From assembly GCA_017303655.1 (NCBI GenBank), contig JAFLCE010000028.1:1-42826 (forward strand): DNA of 42,826 bases, in the 5' to 3' direction. A program made the position numbers and the translations under genes. The stretch comes from Anaerolineae bacterium (GTDB taxonomy: Bacteria; Chloroflexota; Anaerolineae; Anaerolineales; Villigracilaceae). Positions within the stretch are counted from its first letter, which is position 1. The number at the start of each line of letters is the position of its first letter. This document shows positions 23,448 through 31,822 of the stretch, piece after piece. Below the pieces are notes generated by a model. It saw nothing but the letters and a program-made list of their open reading frames with translations, was not told the DNA's origin and did not search any database.

Positions 23448-25238
23448 TTAATCTTCCAACACTGGGATGAAATCGAACTGGGTCACATCGACCAGACCCT
23501 TATCAGAAATTCTCAACTCAGGGATCACCACCAACCCCAACAAACTCAATTGCATATTCGGGTTATTCAATTCACTGCCGCACATCTTGAAGCCTTCCAA
23601 CACGGTCGCGGCTTTCTTTGCCACCACATCCGCACGCTCAGTAGACATCAACCCGGCAATTTGCAATTCCACCAAGCCGATCACATTACCATCCAACACC
23701 ACCACCTGACCACCACCGCATTTCAATAGCTCATTCGCGGCAACCGCCATGCTGGCTTCATCCGTGCCAACCACGATCATATGATGGCTGTCATGCGCCA
23801 CCGTTGAAGCAATGGCACACTTGCGGGTAAATTCAAAACCACTCGTCAACCCAACCACTACCTTACCCGTCGCACGATGCCGTTCTACCAACGCGATCTT
23901 GGCAAGATCACGCTTTATATCCACTTTGACTTCGCCATCCTCAGCCTTGACCATCATCTTTAGATGACGAGTCGGCGCCTGATTCTCGATCACCCCGATG
24001 ACATGCGCCTCAACTTCCGCGCCGGTAGCTGCTCTTGTCCGAAGGATAAAATCTTCAGCTGTGAGTTTTCTCTTCATCTTCACAGACTTGGTTGCCCATT
24101 GCGGATATTTCACCACCGGCAATTTGACCTGCCATTCGCCGCTCTCAGCAATGACTTGTCCCTTGGCGATGACCAGGTCGGCTTTGAAATGCATCAGATC
24201 TTCCACCAGCAAAATATCTGCCCAACGACCGGGAGCGATCATGCCCATCTCTTTGCTCAAGCCAAAATGCTCAGCGGTGTTGATGGTCATCATCTGGATC
24301 GCCGTCATGGGATTCAGTCCCTCGCTCACAGCGTGGCGAAGGACTCGGTCCATGTGACCTTCTTCGGTTAAGGTTGCGGCGTGTGAGTCGTCAGTGACGA
24401 GGAGGAAGCGGCGCGAGTCCAATTTTTTTTCGGTAATGGCTTTGACTTGCGCAGCAACGTCGAACCAAGCCGAGCCATAACGTAACATGGCTTTCATCCC
24501 CTGGCGGACTCTTGCAATCGCATCTTCCATGCGCGTGCCTTCGTGATCATCTTCCGCGCCGCCAGCCACATAACCGTGAAAAGGCAAACCGAGATCGGGC
24601 GAAGCGTAATGCCCGCCTATAGTTTTGCCCGCCGCATGCGTCGCGGACATTTCATCGAGCATCTTTTTGTCGCTCATGAAAACGCCGGGGAAGTTCATCA
24701 TTTCACCCAAGCCGATGATGCCTTTCCATTTCATCGCCTCGGCAACTTCTTTCGGTCCGATGGATGAACCGGGAGTTTCCAATCCCGGCGCGGATGGCAC
24801 ACAAGACGGCATTTGCACCCAGACGTGAATGGGTTGTTTTTGGGCTTCATCCACCATGAGCTTGACGCCTTTGAGACCAAAGACATTCGCGATCTCATGC
24901 GGGTCGATGAACATGCCGGTCGTGCCACGCACTGCCACCGTCCGCACAAATTCAGTCACCGTCACCATGCCCGACTCAACGTGCATGTGACCATCGAGCA
25001 AACCGGGCACGAGATATTTTCCTTTAGCATCGATCACTTTGGTCTTCTTACCGATCGTATGGCTGGCGTCGCGCCCCACAAAAGCGACCCGCCCTTGCAC
25101 GACAGCAATATCGATATTCGGGATGATCTCCCCCGATTGCACACTGACCCACTTGCCGTTCTTTATAACAAGGTCGGCATGGGCGCGCCCCATGGCAACA
25201 TCAACTAGCGCCGTGGTAAGTTTGGTGGAAGGTGTCAT
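23448..25238 (-). CDS. ade: adenine deaminase
   Basis: 596-residue amidohydrolase of the Ade family (COG1001-type), which deaminates adenine to hypoxanthine. The metal site begins with GLLDGHMHVES (His84, His86), followed by DPHEIANVFG, GEMMNFPGV, GGHYASPDLG and LLVTDDSHA. The C-terminal domain contains the conserved VAHDSHH and LGLVVIPELRISDKGLVD-type ending. 596 residues is the usual length. The GHYASPDLG stretch replaces the more common GHAPG, so it is a somewhat divergent member. AGGAGA lies 6 bases upstream of the ATG. It fits a route from imported adenine or adenosine to hypoxanthine and xanthine; no xanthine dehydrogenase is in the window. Confidence 0.9.
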   Translation of the reverse strand: MTPSTKLTTALVDVAMGRAHADLVIKNGKWVSVQSGEIIPNIDIAVVQGRVAFVGRDASHTIGKKTKVIDAKGKYLVPGLLDGHMHVESGMVTVTEFVRTVAVRGTTGMFIDPHEIANVFGLKGVKLMVDEAQKQPIHVWVQMPSCVPSAPGLETPGSSIGPKEVAEAMKWKGIIGLGEMMNFPGVFMSDKKMLDEMSATHAAGKTIGGHYASPDLGLPFHGYVAGGAEDDHEGTRMEDAIARVRQGMKAMLRYGSAWFDVAAQVKAITEKKLDSRRFLLVTDDSHAATLTEEGHMDRVLRHAVSEGLNPMTAIQMMTINTAEHFGLSKEMGMIAPGRWADILLVEDLMHFKADLVIAKGQVIAESGEWQVKLPVVKYPQWATKSVKMKRKLTAEDFILRTRAATGAEVEAHVIGVIENQAPTRHLKMMVKAEDGEVKVDIKRDLAKIALVERHRATGKVVVGLTSGFEFTRKCAIASTVAHDSHHMIVVGTDEASMAVAANELLKCGGGQVVVLDGNVIGLVELQIAGLMSTERADVVAKKAATVLEGFKMCGSELNNPNMQLSLLGLVVIPELRISDKGLVDVTQFDFIPVLED

Positions 25239-25255
25239 ACAATCTCCTGAACGAA

Positions 25256-26833
25256 TTAATTGCCAACTCGCTGGATATATCGTTCCAGCAAATAATTATA
25301 TTGACCGGTATTGAACTTCCATATCTCGGTCATGCGGTTCCAATCGTTCAACGGACCAGCAACAATAACTTGCAGTTTTTCATAGTATAAGGCGAGGTCT
25401 GGGTCTGCGATCTGGTTTTCGCCCGTTCCCAAGGTCTCAAGATAACCATCCGGAATTTCCCGTTCAAAGTGCCCGATCTCCCATTCCGAAACAGGGAGGC
25501 GTGCCAGCAAGGGATCGGACAAAGCATAGGAATCGATCACAAAAACGTTCGGTCCTTTTTTATAGCCGGGCTTACCCAGTGCCTCGGCAACATACACTTC
25601 TTCAAAACCGGTAAAGCGCCATTGGTTCCCAGCAAATGGTGAACCCCATTCAAATTCACGAAAACCATTCTCGACTAGGCTATTGTATTGACCCTTACGG
25701 TCATTGCCGAAATATTCCAAGCGCTGATCTGAGATGGCGTTGCGGTCGCTGATCGGATATTCAGGCAGGGCTGCTACCATGTTCGAAGACCAAAGCGGCG
25801 AACGGAGGGAAAATACTCCCAATAAAAGTACAACTGCCAAAGCCGTCCATTGATGCATCTTGACAGTTAGCAGACTGGAGGCAATCACTACAGAGACAAG
25901 CAATGGCGCCGAGAAGAAGCGGCTGCTGAAGAAATCTCCGCCAATACGCACTATATATGCCAGATAAAACAATACACCGATAAACAGAAGCATGTATTTT
26001 CTAGCCGGTTCAAAATACAAGGCTACGCCAGCCAATAAAATTCCAAAGATCGTGATCGTATCCCAGTTGATCGCATTCAAAAAATAATCAACCCCTTGAA
26101 GCATCATCAGGGAATCTGAAATACCTGTATTTAATTTTGCATAGGCGGTATTCGGAAAAAGAAAGCCGAAATAGAACAACGAAAACACTTCCCAGATCAG
26201 CATGGGAAGAAAACCCACAAAGACTTTAAAAGCAGCTTGCTTACGCTGACTGGACGTCCACCAGGCGTAGCCTAGTGCCGGTGCGATTATCAGAAAGGCA
26301 TCAATACGATTAAGCATGATCAGAGATGAAATGAAAGACAAAAGCAGTATGTTCGGCTGCTCGGCAAGGAAGACTATGATGAAGACCACCAACAAAAGAT
26401 GGGTCAATGGGTTTTCCAAGCCGGAGGTGGAAAAATCAATAAAGCCGTTCGAGAGACTTAACACCAAAACTGCCAACCCAAGTGATAAAGGATCAGGCTT
26501 TGAGATGTGGGTCAATAACAGGAAAACGGTCAGAACAGACAGCAGAATGGATAAAAAGAATGTAATGTAAAACAAAGCGTTGGGGACGCTGGGTAGGAAC
26601 AATCCGCTCACAAAATATACCAACGCGATCAAGAATAACCACAAGGGATGCGTAAACGCCTGCACACGCACAAAGGGGTTATAGCCCAGCCCATACCCCG
26701 CCAGAAAATTCTCAACCACGCGGAATGTGATGATGCCATCATCTGAGATCCAGGCATTGCGAATCACCAACAGCAGGTATAAGCCTAGCAGCAGGGCGAT
26801 CACAACTCTGGTTTCTTTTTGCAAATGCTTCAT
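25256..26833 (-). CDS. multi-pass membrane protein, GT-C type glycosyltransferase-like
   Basis: 525 residues with about 11 membrane segments, then a soluble C-terminal part after residue 330. The first external loop reads AWISDDGIITFRVVENFLAGYGLGYNPFVRVQAFTHPLW. The DD pair, ITFR and the GxGLxYNP pattern match GT-C polyprenyl-phosphate-sugar transferases of the AftB/arabinosyl class. Likely role: transfer of a lipid-linked sugar outside the membrane. ATG at 26833 is preferred over the TTG just before it. Although it lies between ade and the kinase gene with short gaps, its relation to purine metabolism is unclear. Confidence 0.8.
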   Translation of the reverse strand: MKHLQKETRVVIALLLGLYLLLVIRNAWISDDGIITFRVVENFLAGYGLGYNPFVRVQAFTHPLWLFLIALVYFVSGLFLPSVPNALFYITFFLSILLSVLTVFLLLTHISKPDPLSLGLAVLVLSLSNGFIDFSTSGLENPLTHLLLVVFIIVFLAEQPNILLLSFISSLIMLNRIDAFLIIAPALGYAWWTSSQRKQAAFKVFVGFLPMLIWEVFSLFYFGFLFPNTAYAKLNTGISDSLMMLQGVDYFLNAINWDTITIFGILLAGVALYFEPARKYMLLFIGVLFYLAYIVRIGGDFFSSRFFSAPLLVSVVIASSLLTVKMHQWTALAVVLLLGVFSLRSPLWSSNMVAALPEYPISDRNAISDQRLEYFGNDRKGQYNSLVENGFREFEWGSPFAGNQWRFTGFEEVYVAEALGKPGYKKGPNVFVIDSYALSDPLLARLPVSEWEIGHFEREIPDGYLETLGTGENQIADPDLALYYEKLQVIVAGPLNDWNRMTEIWKFNTGQYNYLLERYIQRVGN

Positions 26834-26853
26834 CAAGACTTCATCCGCTCCGG

Positions 26854-27414
26854 TTAGTGATAACTTCCTTTGGTTAATTCAATATCGTCCAAGGGACGGA
26901 TATCAACTTCCTCTTTTTGCACGAACGTTAAAACGTTCGCGTAATTTTGTTCCAACGAATTTACACTATCAACGAACAGTGCTGTATCGAACTGCCATGC
27001 TAGAAAATGCGTGCGCTGGCGTTCGATTTGTTTCCAGTCTGCCGCATTGTGCGCGGAGTCTTCAAAGCGTTTGATCACACGTTCCTGCCAGATGTCTTCA
27101 TCAGACACATAGGTATAGATCGGGCGAAAGCGGACATTGTACTTTCGCGCCAACGACTGGGCATGATGGCGGTCTGTGTTCATGAAAACGGAGTCAACGA
27201 TCACGCTCAGACTCAGTTCGAGCTGTCTCTCTGCCAACCCAAGCAGGACCGTCACCTTTGAGTCCCAGAACTGGACATTCGGATTTTCGGGCAGCTCACC
27301 CACCACATCATCGATACCCAAGTAAGGGACTTGTAATTCGCGAGACAGCCGCTTTGCAAGGGTTGTCTTGCCGGTACCAGGCAGCCCTGAAAAAATGACG
27401 AGTGTCTGAGGCAT
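26854..27414 (-). CDS. P-loop kinase (AAA_33/zeta-like fold)
   Basis: 186 residues. The Walker A motif GLPGTGKTT is at 10-18, with a probable lid arginine region (VIKRFEDSAHNAADW) and a substrate-side DSVFMN segment near 70. This is the small-molecule kinase fold also seen in zeta toxins, gluconate kinase and chloramphenicol phosphotransferase. No antitoxin is beside it. The gene starts 1 base after the stop of the amidohydrolase gene, so they are co-translated, suggesting a phosphorylation step in the same pathway, perhaps of a nucleoside. That is inference. Confidence 0.82.
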   Translation of the reverse strand: MPQTLVIFSGLPGTGKTTLAKRLSRELQVPYLGIDDVVGELPENPNVQFWDSKVTVLLGLAERQLELSLSVIVDSVFMNTDRHHAQSLARKYNVRFRPIYTYVSDEDIWQERVIKRFEDSAHNAADWKQIERQRTHFLAWQFDTALFVDSVNSLEQNYANVLTFVQKEEVDIRPLDDIELTKGSYH

Positions 27415-27415
27415 G

Positions 27416-28795
27416 TTACCCAGCCAGCAATCGTTTGGCGGCTTTGTTATGCTTTTCGATCAACTTGCCCTGATCTACGGTCACGAGTTGACCTTCTTTC
27501 ACAACGAACTTGCCGCCGACCACGGTGTAATCTGCATTGAAAGATTGACCGAACACCACAGCCGCGACGGGGTCATGCATGCCAGCATAGCCGAGCTTAT
27601 TCAAGTTGATCGCGAAGAAATCAGCACACTTCCCACTTTCCAAGCTACCAATATCTTTGCGTCCGAGAACTGCTGCACCGCCGCGTGTGCCCAAATGCAA
27701 GGCTTCGCGGGCCGTCATCAATTTTCTATTTGGATCATTGGAAAGGGAATAGCCCGTCAGTCCTTCTTTGACTCGCGAGACGAGCATGGCATTTCGCACT
27801 TCTGCAAGGAGATGCGAGCCATCGTTCGAGGCGGAACCGTCCACGCCCAAGCCAACGTTGACACCGGCTTGGCGATATTCCTTGATGGGAGCGATGCCTG
27901 ACGCCAAACGCATATTCGAGGTGGGACAATGCGCCACGCCGCAGTTATGCTTGGCAAAGACTTGAATCTCTTCATCATTGACCCAGACCGCATGCGCAAA
28001 CCAGACATCCTCCCCCACCCAGTCCACTTGTTGCATATATCCGACGGGGCGATGACCGAACATCTGCATACAGAATTTTTCTTCGTCTTCGGTCTCGGCG
28101 AGATGCGTATGCAGATGCACGCCATATTGACGTGCCAACTTTGCAGACTGTTTCATCAAATCTGATGTGACGCTGAACGGCGAGCAAGGCGCAAGCACGA
28201 CTTGAGTCATCGCGCCGGGTTTGGCGTCGTGATATTTTTCAATGAGACGTTGGGAGTCTTTGAGGATGTTCTCTTCGGTATCGACGACGCTATCAGGTGG
28301 CAGACCACCTTTGGATTCGCCGAGGCTCATCGAGCCGCGAGAAGCTTGCAGCCTGACCCCAACTTCGAGAGCTGCAGCAATTTCATCGTCAAGTTTGGAT
28401 CCGTTGGGAAAGAGGTAGAGATGGTCTGAGGCGGTGGTACAGCCCGAGAGGGCGAGTTCTGCCAGTGCTGTTTGAGTCGACATAAAAATATCGTCGGGGT
28501 TTAATCGCGCCCAAATGGGATAGAGAGTCTTGAGCCAGTTGAAGAGGTTGGCATCTTGCGCGGCAGGGACGGCGCGTGTGAGGGTTTGGTAAAAGTGATG
28601 ATGGGTGTTGACCAAGCCTGGCAGGACAACATGCCCTTTGAGGTCGAGCACTTCATCGGCGGTGGTTGGCAGATCAGCGATCTGCCCTACTTGTTCGATA
28701 AAGCCGTCGCGGATAAAAAGACAGCCCTCGGGGATTTCCCGCTGGGCGTTGTCCATGGTGACGATATATGCGTTTTTGATGAGGAGAGTTGTCAT
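27416..28795 (-). CDS. 8-oxoguanine deaminase-like amidohydrolase (TrzA/AtzA/SsnA group)
   Basis: 459-residue metal-dependent deaminase. Metal and catalytic residues: NTHHHFYQT (His65-67), HTHLAETEDEE (His229, His231, Glu234), WFAHAVW (His268) and GLGVDGSASND (Asp319). The stretch HHFYQTLTRAVPAAQDANLFNWLKTLYPIWARL matches the 8-oxoguanine deaminase branch rather than SsnA or guanine deaminase. Expected reaction: 8-oxoguanine to urate plus ammonia, with related aminopurines or pterins possible. It is the first gene of the minus-strand run and has a good promoter with an inverted repeat at the start point. No strong Shine-Dalgarno precedes the ATG. Confidence 0.86.
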   Translation of the reverse strand: MTTLLIKNAYIVTMDNAQREIPEGCLFIRDGFIEQVGQIADLPTTADEVLDLKGHVVLPGLVNTHHHFYQTLTRAVPAAQDANLFNWLKTLYPIWARLNPDDIFMSTQTALAELALSGCTTASDHLYLFPNGSKLDDEIAAALEVGVRLQASRGSMSLGESKGGLPPDSVVDTEENILKDSQRLIEKYHDAKPGAMTQVVLAPCSPFSVTSDLMKQSAKLARQYGVHLHTHLAETEDEEKFCMQMFGHRPVGYMQQVDWVGEDVWFAHAVWVNDEEIQVFAKHNCGVAHCPTSNMRLASGIAPIKEYRQAGVNVGLGVDGSASNDGSHLLAEVRNAMLVSRVKEGLTGYSLSNDPNRKLMTAREALHLGTRGGAAVLGRKDIGSLESGKCADFFAINLNKLGYAGMHDPVAAVVFGQSFNADYTVVGGKFVVKEGQLVTVDQGKLIEKHNKAAKRLLAG

Positions 28796-28863
28796 GGGGT
28801 AGTCGCTTAGTCCGGTAGTTCGTAGTTCGGATGTTCGGGCGTTTGCTCGATGACTAGATTAAT

Positions 28864-28874
28864 TTGTCTGACAA
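28864..28874. promoter_or_regulatory. candidate GntR-type operator at the deaminase promoter
   Basis: TTGTCTGACAA, a perfect inverted repeat with one central base. It starts 5 bases downstream of the minus-strand -10, covering the expected transcription start, the classic place for repression. It resembles the 12-bp site at 16178-16189. Confidence 0.58.
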
Positions 28875-28879
28875 CTCAA

Positions 28880-28908
28880 AGTGTAGCAAAAAAGGCGGGG
28901 GATGTCAA
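28880..28908 (-). promoter_or_regulatory. promoter of the purine catabolic run
   Basis: On the minus strand TTGACA (28908-28903), 17-bp spacer, TACACT (28885-28880): a perfect -35 and a 4/6 -10. The transcript would have a leader of about 80 nt before the deaminase ATG at 28795. Confidence 0.72.
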
Positions 28909-28955
28909 TTCAGGATTTGAAGCATTTGCAATACATTAGAAGAATTGACCAATGG

Positions 28956-28984
28956 TTGAAATATGTTCTGGTTTCGTGTATAGT
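28956..28984 (+). promoter_or_regulatory. promoter for the structured leader/ncRNA
   Basis: TTGAAA (28956-28961), 17-bp spacer, TATAGT (28979-28984). The predicted start is near 28991, just where the structured sequence begins. It diverges from the promoter at 28880-28908. Confidence 0.7.
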
Positions 28985-28991
28985 GAAATTG

Positions 28992-29190
28992 AGAACAAGC
29001 TTTTACAGATAATCGCTTGCGAGATTATCTGATGCTGTAAGCGGCCATACACAGCATAGGACTGATCGTGTGGCAGTAGGAGCAGTAGCCGCGTGGTAAG
29101 CGTGTGCCCCAGCAGCAATGCAGGGAACCATGGGTTTGAAGCCCATCTGCTCGCCCTCGTAACTGTTTGGCAGGCGAGGGGCGTTTGTTA
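28992..29190 (+). ncRNA. candidate structured RNA (small RNA or long 5-prime leader)
   Basis: About 200 nt, no convincing ORF. Hairpins: CAGATAATC 29006-29014 with 29023-29031 (9 bp); ATGCTGT 29032-29038 with 29051-29057 (7 bp); ATGGG 29130-29134 with 29142-29146; CGCCCTCG 29152-29159 with CGAGGGGCG 29175-29183 (one bulge), followed by TTTGTT. The 5-prime end (AACAAGC, 28994-29000) can pair imperfectly with the 3-prime end (GCGTTTGTT). A direct repeat GCAGTAG occurs at 29073-29079 and 29082-29088. The last hairpin plus the short T run could end the RNA just before the gene at 29206, or the whole could be its leader. It does not match any riboswitch class I know. Confidence 0.5.
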
Positions 29191-29205
29191 CAAAGGACGG
29201 GTTGT

Positions 29206-30699
29206 ATGTTAATCTTTGTCCAATACCCACTTGCAGATTTAAGGTTGTTTACAGGAGCCAATACCGGGCGTTTGCAATCTCCACTCTGGCCCGTACCAAA
29301 ACCTTATCACGAGTTTGTGCGTTCTTTTGGGATGGTCCGAAAGCGGGGCAAGGGTGGTATTCAAGGTTGGATAGGCGAAAATGAAATCTGTGATGCCAAA
29401 CATGCTGTGAAATTTAAGAGTCCCACAGTCATCTCATTTCCCCCAAGCTTTAATGGCAAAATTCAAAACATTGGAATTAAGTGTGTCTCTCGCCACTTTT
29501 ATTTTGACGGAACTGCACTGGCAAAACTGGAATTGGTTTTCGTGTCCGACCCAAAATCAGTGCATTTAACCCCACAAGAATTCTCGTGCTTTTTTAAAAA
29601 ATTTCTTGAGTGCCAGGTTGAAATCCCAGGGGCGATACATACTTCTCGCAAGACAAGCATCCAAAATCTTAGCAAGGCATTTACAGAAGCATATTTACAT
29701 TCCACAACATCTAAAGAGTTCTTAGGCAGCATCGATTACAAGCACTGGGTAAAAGCAGGCGAGCCTTTGTTCTGGGTTGAGTTCAGCGAAAACGAATCCT
29801 TGCCTTTGCCTTCCAAAGCGCATAAAATTCAGACCAGGGCAAATGAGGAGATGAATTTCAATTTCTGGAATGTACCCACTGCAACCAACAGGGAATTAAA
29901 TGGTTGGATCGTAAAACGTCAAACCGACGCTCAAACCGGAAATGAAATCAGCCGTACTGCTAGAATCATGCTGACCAGGTTGTCTGCCGAATATGAGGTA
30001 TTCTGGGCAGTCTTGAATATGCTTGCACACACAAAAACCGATTACAACACAAATGACAAGCTGGTAAATGAGGCGCTTGAACAGCTACAGCGTTATTTCA
30101 ATGAAGCCACCCGCCGGATATTCCGTTTGATGAGATCGGAAGGAGGGTTCTTCGAACCAGAAAAAATTGGCGATAATGTCCGTCGATCCATGGACAGCGT
30201 CATCCCCGGCCACGCAGAAGGTTTGATCCAAATTCTAGAACGCTTGCAAATCCGCCCGCAAGTATCAAAAAAAATCCAGGATGTCTTTCAGATATTTATC
30301 ACGGAGGCAAATATGGGCAACATCTTTATCGGAAACAATAAAGTGACACAAAACACAACAAACAACCAGTACAACGTCAGCGGCGGGACGGTGATTAGTG
30401 ATAACACCGTGACAGGAAACATCGAAGTACACAATGAGAACAAAAGTGAGCTAGATTACAAAAAACTTGCTGAAGAATTAAGGGCTTTACGGGACGAAAT
30501 GCAGAACTCTGCAACCAATGGTGAGCATGCAAGTGAGATTGAAGAGGTTGAACTTGCCCAGCAAGCAGCTGAGGCGAATAGTAAGCCTGCTATTCAAAAA
30601 GCGCTAAAAAAAGCGGGCGGGTGGGCATTGACGGTTGCGGAAAAAATAGGGACACCGCTTGCAATTGCCGCTCTAAAAAATGCCATTGGCATACCCTGA
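29206..30699 (+). CDS. uncharacterised protein with conflict-system-like C-terminus
   Basis: 497 residues; I do not recognise the family as a whole. The ATG at 29206 has AAAGGACG about 8 bases upstream, better than the upstream in-frame start. The N-terminal part (1-100) has a compact sequence FVQYPLADLRLFTG, LWPVPKPYHEFVRSFG, KRGKGGIQGWIGEN. The centre is mixed, with helices near 260-350. From about 370 an Asn/Thr/Val-rich stretch (GNNKVTQNTTNNQYNVSGGTVISDNTVTG) looks like a beta-roll linker. A heptad-like helix follows (LAEELRALRDEM), then a C-terminal helical domain ending KKAGGWALTVAEKIGTPLAIAALKNAIG. That ending resembles small C-terminal domains found in proteins of bacterial conflict (defence) systems. 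No effector motif is visible. Base use is more AT-rich than its neighbours. Confidence 0.7.
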   Translation: MLIFVQYPLADLRLFTGANTGRLQSPLWPVPKPYHEFVRSFGMVRKRGKGGIQGWIGENEICDAKHAVKFKSPTVISFPPSFNGKIQNIGIKCVSRHFYFDGTALAKLELVFVSDPKSVHLTPQEFSCFFKKFLECQVEIPGAIHTSRKTSIQNLSKAFTEAYLHSTTSKEFLGSIDYKHWVKAGEPLFWVEFSENESLPLPSKAHKIQTRANEEMNFNFWNVPTATNRELNGWIVKRQTDAQTGNEISRTARIMLTRLSAEYEVFWAVLNMLAHTKTDYNTNDKLVNEALEQLQRYFNEATRRIFRLMRSEGGFFEPEKIGDNVRRSMDSVIPGHAEGLIQILERLQIRPQVSKKIQDVFQIFITEANMGNIFIGNNKVTQNTTNNQYNVSGGTVISDNTVTGNIEVHNENKSELDYKKLAEELRALRDEMQNSATNGEHASEIEEVELAQQAAEANSKPAIQKALKKAGGWALTVAEKIGTPLAIAALKNAIGIP

Positions 30700-31009
30700 C
30701 CTTCCTAAGAAATTCTTAATCACTACAATAACCCGCACTGCCAAATAACAATTATGTAACTTGGTCTAATCCAGCGAATGACTTCACGCATCTACGCTAG
30801 GTTGAGATCAGCATCCTGCTCTTTCCGGTTACAGCAACCCATTGAAAAGGTTCGCACCTACACCATAGCGCTACGAAAACATCACTATGATACATATCAG
30901 CCTAATATTCTGGATGTGATTCAATAAAACATACGGGGTAACAAAGTGATAGTCAGCTTGCAGGTCAACGTCACTATTTAAAACACAAACTGTGTCAGAA
31001 CCAAGTCCG
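30700..31009. other. 310-base gap, nothing convincing
   Basis: Between a plus-strand and a minus-strand gene (convergent). AT-rich, no long ORF, no RNA gene. A short TAAGAA/TTCTTA palindrome near 30706 has no T run, so no clear terminator is seen for either gene. Confidence 0.6.
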
Positions 31010-31822
31010 TTATTCCACATAAGCCCTATCCACATTCTCCCAGGGAGAAACCACAAATTCAATCGCATTATTCAAGATCAAAATGTGAACGGGATCCGGC
31101 TCCACGAACTGCGCCCATAACGTCCCATCGTTGATGGCAGCATCCTTGCTGCTGATCAGGCTTACCTTCGTATTGGCCAACCCCGCATTGTAGAACGTGC
31201 GGTCACAGACTCCATTCAGCCAATAGATATAGTCATTGGCAGTCACCCACTCCGCCGAGGAATGAACCGAAGGCGCTTGCTCCGGCAATGTGATGGTGGA
31301 CACAAAAGCATCGGCACCATCCCCGATCTGGGTGCGGATCACGTTCCCCTCGCGTTTATGCAACACTGTAGACTTTTTCGTAACGATACTTACCGGGTCC
31401 ATGGAAAAAGTGGACGAGCGCGCATCCACGATCATGTAACGAGCCGTGTTCGTAGAATCTCGCACGAAAACCGACCATTCCGCTCGAACACCACTCACCA
31501 AGCCAGATACGCGATAGGCGTTGAGCGCCAGATAGTACGATGGTTCATCGATATCGAGGCAACGAACAGGAGTCAACGAAAGATTGGGCGGGATGCGCAG
31601 CTTTTGTACCAAATTGTCAATTTCAGATGACTTTATCCGATACACCCAATAGACCGAGGGCGGGTCCATTTCAACGGTGAATTGCACATGTGGCTGATCT
31701 TTGCCGAAGATGATTCGTAGCCCGGAATAGACCGTCATTTGAGAGTACATAAACCGTTTCAGAATACTCCGTCCGAGCCGCCCAAGTTTGGACATTTTTT
31801 TTGCTAATACCGGGTTTTCCAT
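31010..31822 (-). CDS. hypothetical protein, possibly acetoacetate-decarboxylase-like fold
   Basis: 270 residues, no signal peptide. The middle part (LRIPPNLSLTPVRCLDIDEPSYYLALNAYRVSGLVSGVRAEWSVFV, about 75-120) resembles the pattern of acetoacetate-decarboxylase-fold proteins, which place a strand-rich core around a small-molecule site. The catalytic lysine of true decarboxylases is not evident, so this is a weak assignment. The rest does not match a family I know. ATG at 31822 has GGAG 7 bases upstream. It stands alone between two gene-poor gaps, facing the unknown 497-residue protein. No co-transcribed partner. Confidence 0.6.
   Translation of the reverse strand: MENPVLAKKMSKLGRLGRSILKRFMYSQMTVYSGLRIIFGKDQPHVQFTVEMDPPSVYWVYRIKSSEIDNLVQKLRIPPNLSLTPVRCLDIDEPSYYLALNAYRVSGLVSGVRAEWSVFVRDSTNTARYMIVDARSSTFSMDPVSIVTKKSTVLHKREGNVIRTQIGDGADAFVSTITLPEQAPSVHSSAEWVTANDYIYWLNGVCDRTFYNAGLANTKVSLISSKDAAINDGTLWAQFVEPDPVHILILNNAIEFVVSPWENVDRAYVE

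Noticed and set aside
26854-27414. Zeta-type toxin of a toxin-antitoxin pair
   Set aside because: No small antitoxin gene next to it; it is coupled to a deaminase gene and the fold is shared with many metabolic kinases.
29120-29190. tRNA or known riboswitch (cobalamin, SAH-like core with GAGGGGCG)
   Set aside because: No cloverleaf, no acceptor/TPsiC pattern, and only short chance similarity to riboswitch cores; downstream gene is unrelated to those ligands.
30871-31068. Minus-strand 65-codon ORF
   Set aside because: Overlaps the end of the 270-residue gene, no ribosome site or conserved features.
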